Part shown: in pieces, positions 27,932-36,821 of the stretch
How positions within the stretch are numbered: position 1 is the stretch's first letter
Layout: the number at the start of each line of letters is the position of its first letter
NCBI RefSeq assembly: GCF_001375555.1
Contig: NZ_CTDZ01000009.1
Location: 1,915,758 to 1,979,757, forward strand
Reading direction: 5' to 3'
DNA from: Numidum massiliense
GTDB lineage: Bacteria; Bacillota; Bacilli; Thermoactinomycetales; Novibacillaceae
Length of the DNA stretch: 64,000 nt
The notes under the pieces: generated by a model
Database searches by the model: none
What the model saw: the letters and a program-made list of their open reading frames with translations, nothing else
What the model was told of the DNA's origin: nothing
Translations under genes and position numbers: made by a program

Positions 27932-28913
27932 TTTGATCCGATAAAACGTGCGGATTGGCGATGTACTCCGGCTTCTCACCGCGCAAGGTGCGAAGCACGT
28001 TCCGCGCCACCGTCGTCGCGGTAATGTAATTCGCTTCTTCCGTTATTCCGCCGATGTGCGGCGTGACGACGACGTTAGGCATGGTTAACAGTGGCAAGTC
28101 GGGGGGCGGCGGCTCCGGATCAAACACGTCCAGCCCCGCTCCGGCAATCGTCCCGTTATTAAGCGCTTCAATTAAATCGTCTGTATGTAGGACTGCGCCG
28201 CGAGCCGTATTGATCAAATAAGCCGTCGTCTTCATCAACGAAAAATGTTCGCGGCCAAAAAAGTGTCGCGTCTCGTCCGTTAACGGAATGTGCAGCGACA
28301 CGACGTCAGCTTCTTGCAACAGCACGGTCAAGTCTGTCGTTAACCGTACGTCAAACGCAGCGGCAGCCCGTTCTTTATCCTGATCTATACGCCTTACGTA
28401 AGCAACGACCTCCATGTCTAAGCCGCGGCGACACCGTTTCGCCAATTCGCGCGCGATTTGTCCAAACCCTACCAATCCGATTGTTTTCCCGCGCAGTTCG
28501 TGTGTCAAAATGACGTTGCGCGCTGCGAAATCGCCGAGCGCCATTTTTGCTTGAAACGGTTTAATTTGCCGCGCGAGCGCCAGCATTAAAGCAAGCGCCT
28601 GTTCGGCAGTCGAAACGGCATTCACACTCGGGGCGTGTAGCACCGGAATGCGGTACGCACTCGCAGTGGCGACATCGATATTGTCCAACCCGACACCAGC
28701 GCCGGAAATGACTTTCAATCGTGGGTTGGCGGCAATAATTTCTCGCGTCAAACGGGCCGGCGCACGTAAGACAACCCCATCCACTTGGCGCACCATCTGT
28801 TGCAAATGTTCCGCCTCTAAGTTGTCCGTGCGCACGACATCCGCTCCTGCCTGTAAAATCGCTTCCCCTGCCTGGTGGTACATCGGCAATATTTGCAGAA
28901 TTTTTGCTCGCAT
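27918..28913 (-). CDS. D-isomer-specific 2-hydroxyacid dehydrogenase
   Basis: 331 residues of the phosphoglycerate dehydrogenase/formate dehydrogenase-like family, without the C-terminal ACT domain of long SerA forms. The NAD-binding motif is LVGFGQIARELAKR. Catalytic residues appear in NTARGAVL (Arg), the following Asp/Glu helix (DPEPPPPD) and PHIGGITEEA (His). It reduces a 2-keto acid or oxidises a D-2-hydroxy acid; the substrate is unknown. Placement between thiolase and crotonase genes suggests a part in catabolism of a specific acid and not serine synthesis (inference). The ATG follows GAGGAG. Confidence 0.87.
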   Translation of the reverse strand: MRAKILQILPMYHQAGEAILQAGADVVRTDNLEAEHLQQMVRQVDGVVLRAPARLTREIIAANPRLKVISGAGVGLDNIDVATASAYRIPVLHAPSVNAVSTAEQALALMLALARQIKPFQAKMALGDFAARNVILTHELRGKTIGLVGFGQIARELAKRCRRGLDMEVVAYVRRIDQDKERAAAAFDVRLTTDLTVLLQEADVVSLHIPLTDETRHFFGREHFSLMKTTAYLINTARGAVLHTDDLIEALNNGTIAGAGLDVFDPEPPPPDLPLLTMPNVVVTPHIGGITEEANYITATTVARNVLRTLRGEKPEYIANPHVLSDQKKPN

Positions 28914-28969
28914 ACGCGTTTCTCCTCATACCTTAGATCCAAACGGCACAACCCATAACGCCAAATACT

Positions 28970-29128
28970 ACGTACATGCGTGAAAGGAACCGTATGTGCT
29001 GTGCTACGTGATCGGAATCGTATGTGCTCCGTGATAGGGATCGTATGTGTTCTGTGATAGGGATCGTATGTGTTCTGTGAAAGGAACCGTATGTGTTCCA
29101 TGATAGAAATTGTATGTGCTGCATCAAT
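28970..29128. repeat. Tandem array of 23-bp repeats
   Basis: CGTATGTG begins copies at 28991, 29019, 29042, 29065, 29088 and (as TGTATGTG) 29111; after the first 28-bp unit the spacing is exactly 23. The consensus resembles CGTATGTGTTCTGTGATAGG. The array fills the gap between the thiolase and hydroxyacid dehydrogenase genes. The period is not a multiple of three, so it is not coding. Confidence 0.95.
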
Positions 29129-29145
29129 TTCAACGTTTTCTACTA

Positions 29146-30339
29146 CTACGACTCTAATCGCTCGACAATGCACGAGATACCTTGCCCCCCGCCGATACAA
29201 AGCGTCACTAAACCGTAACGCACCTCGCGCCGCGCCATTTCATAAACGAGCTTCGTTAGCAAAATTGCGCCCGTCGCACCGATCGGGTGACCTAAAGCGA
29301 TCGCCCCGCCGTTCACATTCAGTTTGCGGCGGTCGATACCGAGTTCGCGCACGACAGCGAGCGCTTGTGCCGCAAACGCTTCGTTCAATTCAATTAAGTC
29401 GATGTCGTCTATCGTAAGCCCAGCCATTTTTAACGCTTTTTCCGTCGCGGGCACCGGTCCGATGCCCATAATGTCAGGGCGTACGCCGGCTGCTGCCTGA
29501 GCGACGATGCGCGCTTTCGGCTGAAGCCCGCACTTGTCAGCCGCATCGCGCGACATGAGGACGAGGGCACTAGCGCCGTCGTTGCGGCCACTGGCGTTGC
29601 CAGCTGTCACCGTTCCCCCTTGTTTGAAAACGGCGGGCAGCTGTGCCAACTTTTCCAGCGACGTGCGGCGCGGGTGCTCGTCCGTGTCGAATGAGACCGT
29701 TTCTTTTCGCCGCCGGACCTCGTAAGAAACGATCTCCGGCGCAAACCTTCCCTCCCGGATAGCGGCAGCTGCCTTTTCTTGGCTTTCTAAGGCGAATTCA
29801 TCTTGCTCACTGCGGCTAATGCCGTATTGCTCCGCCAAGTTTTCCGCCGTCAGCCCCATTGTCAAGTTGCCGTACTGTTCCATCGGCTGAGCGCGCGGTT
29901 GACTCTCCGTATTCGGATCGACGATATCTCCGTTACCGGCGACTAACCCGTAGCGAGCGCCGCGAATGTAGTACGGCGCCGTACTCATACTTTCCGCCCC
30001 ACCGGCAATGACCGTGTCGGCTAACCCGCACTGAATTTGCTGCACCGCGTTGTGTACGGCTTGTAGCCCTGAACCGCATTGACGGTGTACGGTGTAACCG
30101 GGGATTTCTACCGGTAGCCCCGCGCGTAACGCTGCGAGCCGCGCCAAATTAGGCGAGTCGGAACTTTGTTTCGCATGGCCAAATACGACTTCGTCGACTG
30201 CCGTCGCCTCCACGCCCGTGCGCGCCAAAATTTCGCCGATAACGTGTGCCGCTAAATGATCGACTTCCACGTCGCGTAACGTGCCGCCCATGCGTCCTAT
30301 TGCCGTGCGCACCCCGTCAACGACAACTACTTCTTTCAT
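29146..30339 (-). CDS. Acetyl-CoA C-acetyltransferase (thiolase)
   Basis: 397 residues. The nucleophilic Cys is in RQCGSGLQ (near residue 87), the His in GGAIALGHPIGATGA (near 351) and the second Cys in LCIGGGQG (near 383). It cleaves acetoacetyl-CoA or 3-ketoacyl-CoA with CoA, or runs the reverse condensation. With scoAB upstream, acetoacetate activated to acetoacetyl-CoA would be split to two acetyl-CoA. The ATG follows GAAGGAAG. The downstream gap carries the 23-bp repeat array. Confidence 0.93.
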   Translation of the reverse strand: MKEVVVVDGVRTAIGRMGGTLRDVEVDHLAAHVIGEILARTGVEATAVDEVVFGHAKQSSDSPNLARLAALRAGLPVEIPGYTVHRQCGSGLQAVHNAVQQIQCGLADTVIAGGAESMSTAPYYIRGARYGLVAGNGDIVDPNTESQPRAQPMEQYGNLTMGLTAENLAEQYGISRSEQDEFALESQEKAAAAIREGRFAPEIVSYEVRRRKETVSFDTDEHPRRTSLEKLAQLPAVFKQGGTVTAGNASGRNDGASALVLMSRDAADKCGLQPKARIVAQAAAGVRPDIMGIGPVPATEKALKMAGLTIDDIDLIELNEAFAAQALAVVRELGIDRRKLNVNGGAIALGHPIGATGAILLTKLVYEMARREVRYGLVTLCIGGGQGISCIVERLES

Positions 30340-30462
30340 TCACTGTCACTTCCTTCTCATGCGCTCATGCGTGATCGTCTACGAATGCTACACTTCTTTC
30401 GTCCCTTTCGTCTGACGAGGACACCCATAAATGTTCATGTCCTGCCCACGCCACCTACGCTT

Positions 30463-31614
30463 CTACTTGCCGTACAACTTGCGCAGCTGATTTGCGATAA
30501 TATTTTTCTGAATTTGGTTCGTTCCCTCGTAAATTTTCGTAATACGCGCATCGCGGTAGTACCGTTCGATCGGGTAGTCGCGCATGTAGCCGATGCCGCC
30601 GTGCACTTGTACCGCCAAGTCGGCGACGCGGTTGTACACTTCTGAGCCATACAGTTTTGCCATCGCCGCCTCTTTAATGACGTTCTCCTTTTGGTCGACC
30701 AACCACGCGACGCGATACGTCAAGGCGCGCAACGTTTCGATGTCGAGCGCCATGTCCGCTAACATGTGCTGCACCGCTTGATGTTCAAAAATCGGCTTGC
30801 CAAACTGCACCCGTTCGAGCGCATACGCCATGCTCATGTCGAGCAACTTTTGTGCCGAACCGAGGTTGCGCGCCGCGAGACCTGCTCGCCCGTTCGATAA
30901 AATTTTCAACGCGTTGATATAACCTTCCCCTTCTTTACCGAGTACGTTTTCCGCGGGCACCTCCAAGTCTTCAAAAAACAACTCCGCGGAATGCGAACCG
31001 CGCAGCCCCATTTTTCGTTCAACCGCACCGAGTTTGAAGCCGGGGAAGTCTTTTTCCACGATAAACGACGTAATACCCTTCGGCCCTTTACTCGCATCGG
31101 TCACCGCCATGACGGTAAAAATATAGCCGTCGACTGCGTTCGTAATGTAATGTTTTGAGCCGTTAATCACGTATTTGTCGCCTTTTTTCACCGCGTTCGT
31201 CTTTAAATTGTACGCTTGTGAGCCGGCGCTCGGTTCGGTGAGGGCAAAACCGCCGATCCACTCCCCAGACGCCATGCGCGGCAAATAACGGCGCTTCTGT
31301 TCCTCAGTACCCATTTCGACGATGCCGACCGAACCGATGCCAGTGTGTGCGCCGACGAGGGTCGTGTACCCGTTGTGCGTTTTGCCGAGCTCTTCGTAAA
31401 TCGCACACTTACTCACCATGTCTAACCCGAGCCCGCCGTACGCTTCCGGAATCCCTAATCCGAACAGCCCGAGCTCTTTCGTCATCGCGACGATCGGTTC
31501 GGGGATGCGGTCTGTCTCCTCGATTTCCATGGCGACCTCTTCCACTTCGTTTTGCACGAAGTCGCGCACCATCCGCTTCATCTCTTCTAACTCGCTACTT
31601 AAGCGAAAATCCAT
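30463..31614 (-). CDS. Acyl-CoA dehydrogenase (short-chain/butyryl type)
   Basis: 383 residues, the usual length for FAD acyl-CoA dehydrogenases. FALTEPSAGSQA and YITNAVDG form the FAD and substrate site. The catalytic Glu is in IYEGTNQIQ near residue 365, the position found in short-chain (butyryl/acyl-CoA, MmgC-like) enzymes. It oxidises acyl-CoA to 2-enoyl-CoA and passes electrons to ETF; no etf genes are in the window. The ATG follows AAAGGAG. The 120-base gap to the thiolase gene holds nothing recognisable. Confidence 0.92.
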   Translation of the reverse strand: MDFRLSSELEEMKRMVRDFVQNEVEEVAMEIEETDRIPEPIVAMTKELGLFGLGIPEAYGGLGLDMVSKCAIYEELGKTHNGYTTLVGAHTGIGSVGIVEMGTEEQKRRYLPRMASGEWIGGFALTEPSAGSQAYNLKTNAVKKGDKYVINGSKHYITNAVDGYIFTVMAVTDASKGPKGITSFIVEKDFPGFKLGAVERKMGLRGSHSAELFFEDLEVPAENVLGKEGEGYINALKILSNGRAGLAARNLGSAQKLLDMSMAYALERVQFGKPIFEHQAVQHMLADMALDIETLRALTYRVAWLVDQKENVIKEAAMAKLYGSEVYNRVADLAVQVHGGIGYMRDYPIERYYRDARITKIYEGTNQIQKNIIANQLRKLYGK

Positions 31615-31632
31615 CCGTCGACTCTCCTTTAG

Positions 31633-32487
31633 TCAATTTCCTTTATAATCGTAAAAACCTTTGCCGCTCTTCCGTCCGAGGCGCCCCGCCTTTACATATT
31701 TCACTAACAGCGGCGCCGGGCGGTACTTTTCCCCTAACGTTTGGTGCAAGTACGCCATGTTGCGCAGGCGCGCATCCAGTCCGACCAAATCTGCCAGTTC
31801 GAGCGGGCCCATCGGGTGTTTTAGGCCAAGCTTCAACGCTTTGTCGATGTCGGCCGCTGAGGCGATCCCTTCTTGCAACATGAGCATCGCTTCATTGCCG
31901 ATGAGACAGTTAATGCGACTCGTCACGAACCCGGGAAACTCGTTTACCTCGACCGTCTCTTTGCCCATCTTCGCCCCGACCGCCTGAGCCACTGCGACCG
32001 CCTCGTCCGTCGTGTCGAGACCGCGGACGATTTCGATCAACTTCATTTTGTGTACCGGGTTAAAAAAGTGCATCGCCAACACTTTCCCAGGTCGTTTCGT
32101 CGCCGCCCCAATTTCCGTCGGACTCATCGTCGACGTGTTCGTCGCCAACACGGCGTGCGGCGGACACCGTTCGTCTAATTGCTGAAACACCTTCACTTTT
32201 AGCGCCATCTGTTCGAGCACTGCTTCGACCGCCAAGTCGGCATCCGTTGCCGCTGCTGTGAGCGACGGCGTGTAACTGAGCGACGCCTGCGCCAGCTCCA
32301 CTTGTCCGTCCGTTAAAAAACCACGCGCCGCACTGCGCTGCATTTCTCTCTCAATGTACGTGCGCGACGCCGCTAAAGCTGCCTCGCTCACATCGGTGAG
32401 GGCGACGCGATACCCACTGATCGCAGCTGCATAAGCGATGCCGCGCCCCATCGTTCCCGCTCCGACAACCGCAATTTTTTCTACCAC
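31633..32487 (-). CDS. 3-hydroxybutyryl-CoA dehydrogenase
   Basis: Interconverts 3-hydroxybutyryl-CoA and acetoacetyl-CoA with NAD(P). [18 protein letters not shown] is the dinucleotide motif, followed by [28 protein letters not shown] (catalytic His) and the C-terminal domain with [15 protein letters not shown]. The start chosen is GTG at 32487 with GGAGG six bases upstream, giving 284 residues, the normal length (MmgB-type about 285). The frame stays open to 32787 and would add 100 residues of charged low complexity. That could be a real extension but has no good ribosome-binding site. The neighbours are scoB upstream and acyl-CoA dehydrogenase 18 bases downstream. Confidence 0.88.
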   Translation of the reverse strand: MVEKIAVVGAGTMGRGIAYAAAISGYRVALTDVSEAALAASRTYIEREMQRSAARGFLTDGQVELAQASLSYTPSLTAAATDADLAVEAVLEQMALKVKVFQQLDERCPPHAVLATNTSTMSPTEIGAATKRPGKVLAMHFFNPVHKMKLIEIVRGLDTTDEAVAVAQAVGAKMGKETVEVNEFPGFVTSRINCLIGNEAMLMLQEGIASAADIDKALKLGLKHPMGPLELADLVGLDARLRNMAYLHQTLGEKYRPAPLLVKYVKAGRLGRKSGKGFYDYKGN

Positions 32488-32787
32488 TTTTTCCTCCGCC
32501 TCCTCTTCCACATTTTTTCCTGCCCTTTCCTCTTCCTCTGCTTCCATCTTTTCCTCTTCCTTTGCTTCCATCTTTTCCTCTTCCTTTGCTTCCACTTCTT
32601 CTTCCGCTCCTCCACCACCAGAAGCTGCATCCTTACCCTGTTCCTGTTTTGGTTCCACCTTTGCTCCCGACGTTCCCGAGACTTCGCTTTTACCCTCTAC
32701 TCGTTCCACGCTTTGTTCTTCACCCCGCTCTTGACGCGTGCCATGCTTGATGCGCGGCCTGCTTGACGCGTGCCATGAACGGTCCAC
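32488..32787 (-). repeat. Purine-rich repeat tract in the hbd 5' region
   Basis: At least three copies of a 24-bp unit like GAAGCAAAGGAAGAGGAAAA (minus strand) occupy about 32520-32600, preceded by further biased sequence and two copies of CATGGCACGCGTCAAG. The tract is open in the hbd frame and encodes Glu/Lys-rich sequence if translated. It also contains many SD-like GGAGG/GGAAGAGG motifs. Confidence 0.7.
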
Positions 32788-32817
32788 CTATCCACACCAC
32801 TGCCTCTCTTCCTGGAT

Positions 32818-33492
32818 CTATTCCTCAACCGTTAGCGGCTGCAACCGCTCAGACACGATAAACGACGCCTCCGTCATCGTGCGTAGTTCCTCCACTGTGA
32901 CCTCAGGCGCGAGCTCCGTCAGCACCATTTGCCCAACGGAAAAAGTGAAGACCGCATACTCGGTAATGACCATTTCCGCCGCGCGCACGCCGCTTGTCGG
33001 GTAGGTCAGCTGTTTCACTAATTTAGCGGCCCCCGTCTTCGTACAGTGCGTCATCGTCACAATTAGTTTTTTCGCCCCTGCGACTAAGTCCATCGCCCCG
33101 CCGACGCCGAGAATGTTTTCACCGGGGACTGCCCAATTCGCTAGTTTCCCAGCCTCACTGACTTGTAGCGCCCCCATTACTGCGACGTCGATGTGCCCGC
33201 CGCGAATCATCCCGAAGGAAAAAGCGCTATCAAAAAGCGACGCGCCGACCGCTTTCGTGATCGGTTGTTTACTGGCGCTAATCAAGTCCATGTCCACCGC
33301 GTCTTCCACCGGCGTCGGCCCGATGCCGAGTAAGCCGTTTTCCGATTGCAAGTACACGTTTTGCTCTTGTTTTAAGTAATCGGGGATCATCGTCGGAATA
33401 CCGACGCCGAGATTGACGACTTGCTGTGCGCGAAGTTCCCGCGCCGCCCGCTTGGCGATCCGTATCCGCATCGGATTAGTTGTCTTTGGCAA
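32818..33492 (-). CDS. scoB: 3-oxoacid CoA-transferase subunit B
   Basis: Beta subunit of succinyl-CoA (or acetyl-CoA):3-ketoacid CoA-transferase. NLGVGIPTMIP and the catalytic Glu motif SENGLLGIGP are typical, followed by GGHIDVAVMGALQV and ENILGVGGAMDLV. The start chosen is TTG at 33492, eight bases after AAAGGGGG, giving 224 residues. An ATG at 33516 and another at 33471 are alternatives. The start overlaps the end of scoA by about 17 bases, so the subunits are translationally coupled. Confidence 0.92.
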   Translation of the reverse strand: MPKTTNPMRIRIAKRAARELRAQQVVNLGVGIPTMIPDYLKQEQNVYLQSENGLLGIGPTPVEDAVDMDLISASKQPITKAVGASLFDSAFSFGMIRGGHIDVAVMGALQVSEAGKLANWAVPGENILGVGGAMDLVAGAKKLIVTMTHCTKTGAAKLVKQLTYPTSGVRAAEMVITEYAVFTFSVGQMVLTELAPEVTVEELRTMTEASFIVSERLQPLTVEE

Positions 33493-34183
33493 CGTAATGT
33501 CCCCCTTTTTTCTCATACCGTTCGTTCAACACGACGACGTCGACGTACATGTGCGGCGTAACGACGCGGTCGGGCGGAATGGAGCCAGCAGGGACGATCT
33601 CTTCTACTTCGGCGATGACGATCTCCGCCGCCGTCGCCATGAGCGGATTGAAATTGCGCGCCGTTTCGCTGTACGTTAAATTGCCCATCGTATCTGCTTG
33701 GTGCGCTTTTATGAGCGCGATGCGCGTCTTAATCCCTTTCACAAACATATACGCCTTTCCGTCGATGTCGCGGATCTCTTTCCCTTGCGCGAGCCTCGTC
33801 CCGACAGCTGTCGGCGTATAAAAACCGCCGATGCCCGCCCCTCCGGCGCGAATAGCTTCCGCCAATGTCCCTTGCGGCATCAATTCGATCGCTAATTCTC
33901 CCTTACTCCACGCTTCGACGGCATGGTAATTCGTCGTAAAGTAAGAGCCAACTGCTTTCTTCAAGTGACCGGACAACAACAGCTTGCCTAAACCTTTACC
34001 CGGTTCTCCTAAATTGTTACTGATGACAGTTAAATTTCTTGCCTGCTGTTGTTCACAGAGCGCGTCGATGAGGCTGAATGGCGTCCCGCACAAGCCGAAA
34101 CCGCCGACGAGTAACGCGTCGCCGTCTTTAACTAGTGCCACCGCCTCCGCCAATGAGCGTAACTTTTCCATCGCTACTGTCAA
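33476..34183 (-). CDS. scoA: 3-oxoacid CoA-transferase subunit A
   Basis: Alpha subunit partner of scoB. VGGFGLCGTPFSLIDAL is the CoA-transferase glycine-rich motif, then LTVISNNLGEPGKGLGKLL and the GGAGIGGFYTPTAVGT segment. The start chosen is TTG at 34183, eight bases after GGGGGAG, giving 235 residues; an ATG follows four codons later. The frame is open for a further 45 codons, but these run through the sigma-54 promoter. It is the first gene of an operon scoA-scoB-hbd-acd-thl-dehydrogenase-crotonase. Confidence 0.92.
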   Translation of the reverse strand: MTVAMEKLRSLAEAVALVKDGDALLVGGFGLCGTPFSLIDALCEQQQARNLTVISNNLGEPGKGLGKLLLSGHLKKAVGSYFTTNYHAVEAWSKGELAIELMPQGTLAEAIRAGGAGIGGFYTPTAVGTRLAQGKEIRDIDGKAYMFVKGIKTRIALIKAHQADTMGNLTYSETARNFNPLMATAAEIVIAEVEEIVPAGSIPPDRVVTPHMYVDVVVLNERYEKKGGHYVAKDN

Positions 34184-34212
34184 AGCTGTAACTCCCCCTT
34201 CACAAGAATAGT

Positions 34213-34230
34213 ATGCAAGGAACGTGCCAA
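34213..34230 (-). promoter_or_regulatory. Sigma-54 (-24/-12) promoter of the scoA operon
   Basis: The minus strand reads TTGGCACGTTCCTTGCAT. The invariant GG and GC are separated by exactly 10 bases and the whole matches the RpoN consensus TGGCAC-N5-TTGC. It ends about 30 bases before the scoA start, and a sigma-54 activator gene lies immediately upstream. Confidence 0.93.
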
Positions 34231-34357
34231 GGATTAGGTAAGTAACACAGGACGGCTGACTAGCAGGCAGACATGATGGAAAACGGTTACATTTCTGGTC
34301 AATCGGAAGAACAGACAATGTAAAAATGCATTATTTGCCCCGTTTACTTGCAAAAAA

Positions 34358-34417
34358 TCATTAAGCTGGATATAAAGTCATTAAGTCGGACGTAAAGTCA
34401 TTAAGTCCCTAAGTCCT
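34358..34417. promoter_or_regulatory. Three 20-bp direct repeats, candidate activator site
   Basis: TCATTAAG recurs at 34358, 34378 and 34398, exactly 20 bp apart, in units like TCATTAAGTCGGACGTAAAG. They lie about 130-190 bp upstream of the -24 element, the usual place for enhancer-binding sites. They might alternatively be another of the tandem duplications common in this window. Confidence 0.6.
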
Positions 34418-34467
34418 TCCTACATCATAAGATAAGGCGCCAATGGGTATTGCGTCCAACCCATTAA

Positions 34468-36603
34468 CTAATGCAACGGGCGATTGTTGGCGACACCTTG
34501 CACGCTACGATGCTCTTGTGCAAATTTCTGATGCTGCTTCAATTTGCGCACGATCGTCGACTGATCGACTTCCAGCACTTCCGCCGCCTTATACGTCGTC
34601 CCGTACAAACGCAACGCTTCGTTAATGAGTTGAATTTCCACCAAGTAACGCGCTTGCTTCAGCGGGAGTAACCCTTTGACCCTAATCTGTTCATCCACCC
34701 GCGGCTTCGTAAACAACACGTCCGGCAAATCGTCAACCTCAATCGTCTCACCTTTCGTCGTCACGACACACCGTTCGACGACGTTCATCATTTCCCGCAC
34801 ATTACCCGGCCAGTGGTAGGCGAGTAGCTGTTTCAACGCCTCGGGAGAAAACGTTTTTTGCAGCGCATATTTTTCACAAAACTGCTGGCGAAACTTATGA
34901 ATGAGCGGCAAAAGATCGGCGCGCCGTTCGCGCAACGGCGGGATGACGACCGGTACAACGTTGAGGCGGAAAAATAAGTCTTCGCGAAACGCGCCTTTGT
35001 CCACTTTCCGTAACAGATCTTTGTTCGTTGCCGCCACGATGCGCACATCGACTTTTTTTCCTTGCACGCTACCGACGCGGGTGACGATACTATCTTGTAA
35101 AAAACGCAACAGTTTTACTTGTAAGTGAAAGGGCAAGTCGGCAATTTCGTCCAACAACACCGTTCCCTTGTGCGCAATTTCGAGCAACCCCGCTTTGCCG
35201 TTGCGCCGCGCCCCGGTAAAAGCGCCTGCTGCGTACCCGAACAGTTCTGATTCGATCAACTGCTCGGGGATCGCCCCGCAGTTAATTTTTACAAACGGGC
35301 CGTCGCTCCGCCAACTGTTTTCGTGAATATAAGTGGCCACCTCTTCTTTTCCTACGCCCGATTCGCCTAAAATAAGCACAGTCGAATCGACGTTCGCGAC
35401 GCGCGACGCTAACTCGAGCACGCGCTGCATTTCTTGCGACTCAGCGACGAGACCAAGTTGCCGATCCAACTGAGTGCGTAGCTGTTCTTTGTACTGCTCG
35501 GTTAACGTCTTCGTTTTTTGCAGTTCTTCACGCAAGGCATTTAATTCACCCATATCGCGAATGTTGACGACGAAACGAGCCTGCTCCCTGCCAGCGTCCG
35601 ATTCGATCGGTGTGAGCGTAATACCGAGCACTTGCCCTGTGTCGTTATTTTTTTCAACTGTCGTAACGGTGGCTTCCAAGGCGACTAAATCGGTGAAAGA
35701 CACTGTAAATCCTTGGTCTAGAAGCAATTCCGACAGCACAGTCCCTTGTAGTTCTGCACCGTACCGTCCCATCATTTTGGCAAAGGCGCGGTTCGTGCGC
35801 TCGATAACACCGTTGCTGTTTACGACGAGCATCCCATCGTGAGACGCTTGTAAAATCGTTTCTAACTCGTCTTTCATCGCCTTCACGTGGTGTAGCTCAT
35901 TCGTCACTTCCTCGATCTCGGAAATATCTTGAAAAACAGCAACTGCACCCTTGATCGCCCCGTCCTGTACAATCGGGGTACGGTTCGTAAAATACGAGCG
36001 CTTCCCTACTCTATACTTCTCGCCAAGGCGCGGTTTTCCACTGCGAAGGACGTCCATTAATCCCGTTGGCACTAACACGTCGTTTAAATAGTTGCCGAGC
36101 GCTTCGCCGCGCGGTACTTTACTAATTTTTTCTGCTGCTGGATTGAAGGACGTAATCGTGCCGTATTCGTCGATCGCAACAATCCCGTTGTGGGCAAATT
36201 CGAACACGGCATCGAGCTCTTTCAGCCGATACTCCGCTTCCGTCGCATAGGCGCGCAAAATAGCGGTCTGCTCGACAATACCGATCACTTGACGCTCCGC
36301 AGTGACAACTAAGTTAAGCGCATACACTTGATCCCATATTTGCCTCACTTCGGCGTCGGGTTCGAGATAGCGACAACGCCGCTCGACGCAATGGTGCACA
36401 GACACCGTCTGATCCCCAGACCTTGCCAGCTCTTGCAAAATGTAGTCCAGTGTGACGACCCCTTCGACGTGCCCTTGCCGCGATACGTAAGGTACGCCGG
36501 GCAACCGCTCATCGCGCATAATCGCCAACGCCTCACCGACTGAGATGTGCGCCGTAAACGTTAGGGACGTCCTTCGCATAATATCGCGCACGCGATGCTT
36601 CAT
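34468..36603 (-). CDS. Sigma-54-dependent activator (CBS-PAS-AAA-HTH)
   Basis: 711 residues from the ATG at 36603, which follows GGGAGGAG; the frame opens 33 codons earlier without a signal. Domains: two CBS motifs (about 1-115), a PAS domain (FEFAHNGIVAIDEYG...), a second PAS (ILQASHDGMLVVNSNG...), then an AAA+ domain with Walker A GESGVGKE near 412, GAFTGA near 462 and arginine-finger region, and a C-terminal TyrR/Fis-like helix-turn-helix (TTYKAAEVLEVDQSTIVRKL). GAFTGA is the sigma-54 contact loop. CBS domains suggest adenine-nucleotide sensing and PAS a small ligand. It probably activates scoA and the aldehyde dehydrogenase promoter. It resembles BkdR/RocR-class regulators but is not an obvious orthologue. 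Confidence 0.92.
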   Translation of the reverse strand: MKHRVRDIMRRTSLTFTAHISVGEALAIMRDERLPGVPYVSRQGHVEGVVTLDYILQELARSGDQTVSVHHCVERRCRYLEPDAEVRQIWDQVYALNLVVTAERQVIGIVEQTAILRAYATEAEYRLKELDAVFEFAHNGIVAIDEYGTITSFNPAAEKISKVPRGEALGNYLNDVLVPTGLMDVLRSGKPRLGEKYRVGKRSYFTNRTPIVQDGAIKGAVAVFQDISEIEEVTNELHHVKAMKDELETILQASHDGMLVVNSNGVIERTNRAFAKMMGRYGAELQGTVLSELLLDQGFTVSFTDLVALEATVTTVEKNNDTGQVLGITLTPIESDAGREQARFVVNIRDMGELNALREELQKTKTLTEQYKEQLRTQLDRQLGLVAESQEMQRVLELASRVANVDSTVLILGESGVGKEEVATYIHENSWRSDGPFVKINCGAIPEQLIESELFGYAAGAFTGARRNGKAGLLEIAHKGTVLLDEIADLPFHLQVKLLRFLQDSIVTRVGSVQGKKVDVRIVAATNKDLLRKVDKGAFREDLFFRLNVVPVVIPPLRERRADLLPLIHKFRQQFCEKYALQKTFSPEALKQLLAYHWPGNVREMMNVVERCVVTTKGETIEVDDLPDVLFTKPRVDEQIRVKGLLPLKQARYLVEIQLINEALRLYGTTYKAAEVLEVDQSTIVRKLKQHQKFAQEHRSVQGVANNRPLH

Positions 36604-36821
36604 CGTATCTCCTCCCGACCGAAAGTATGTATACTGTTTATTGACCGGTTCCTTCACCAATTGAACGCAACGTACTTCTAATCGATGGATCATATGAACC
36701 ACAGTGACTTCTCATCGACAGACCGCAACAATTTCACACATAAAAAAAACTGCTGAAAATGTAGCATTTCGATTATATCATGAATGCGCTTACTACGTCA
36801 GAAATGGTTATTATCGCCTTG

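Noticed and set aside
28970-29128. CRISPR array
   Set aside because: Units follow each other without spacers, the repeat is 23 bp and imperfect, and no cas genes are present; it is a plain tandem repeat.
28817-29200. Open frames through the 23-bp repeat array
   Set aside because: The repeat period is not a multiple of three, so the predicted peptides (HIRFLS-type repeats) are by-products.
32438-32750. Ser-rich and Leu-rich plus-strand frames opposite hbd
   Set aside because: They are antisense readings of the purine-rich repeat tract.
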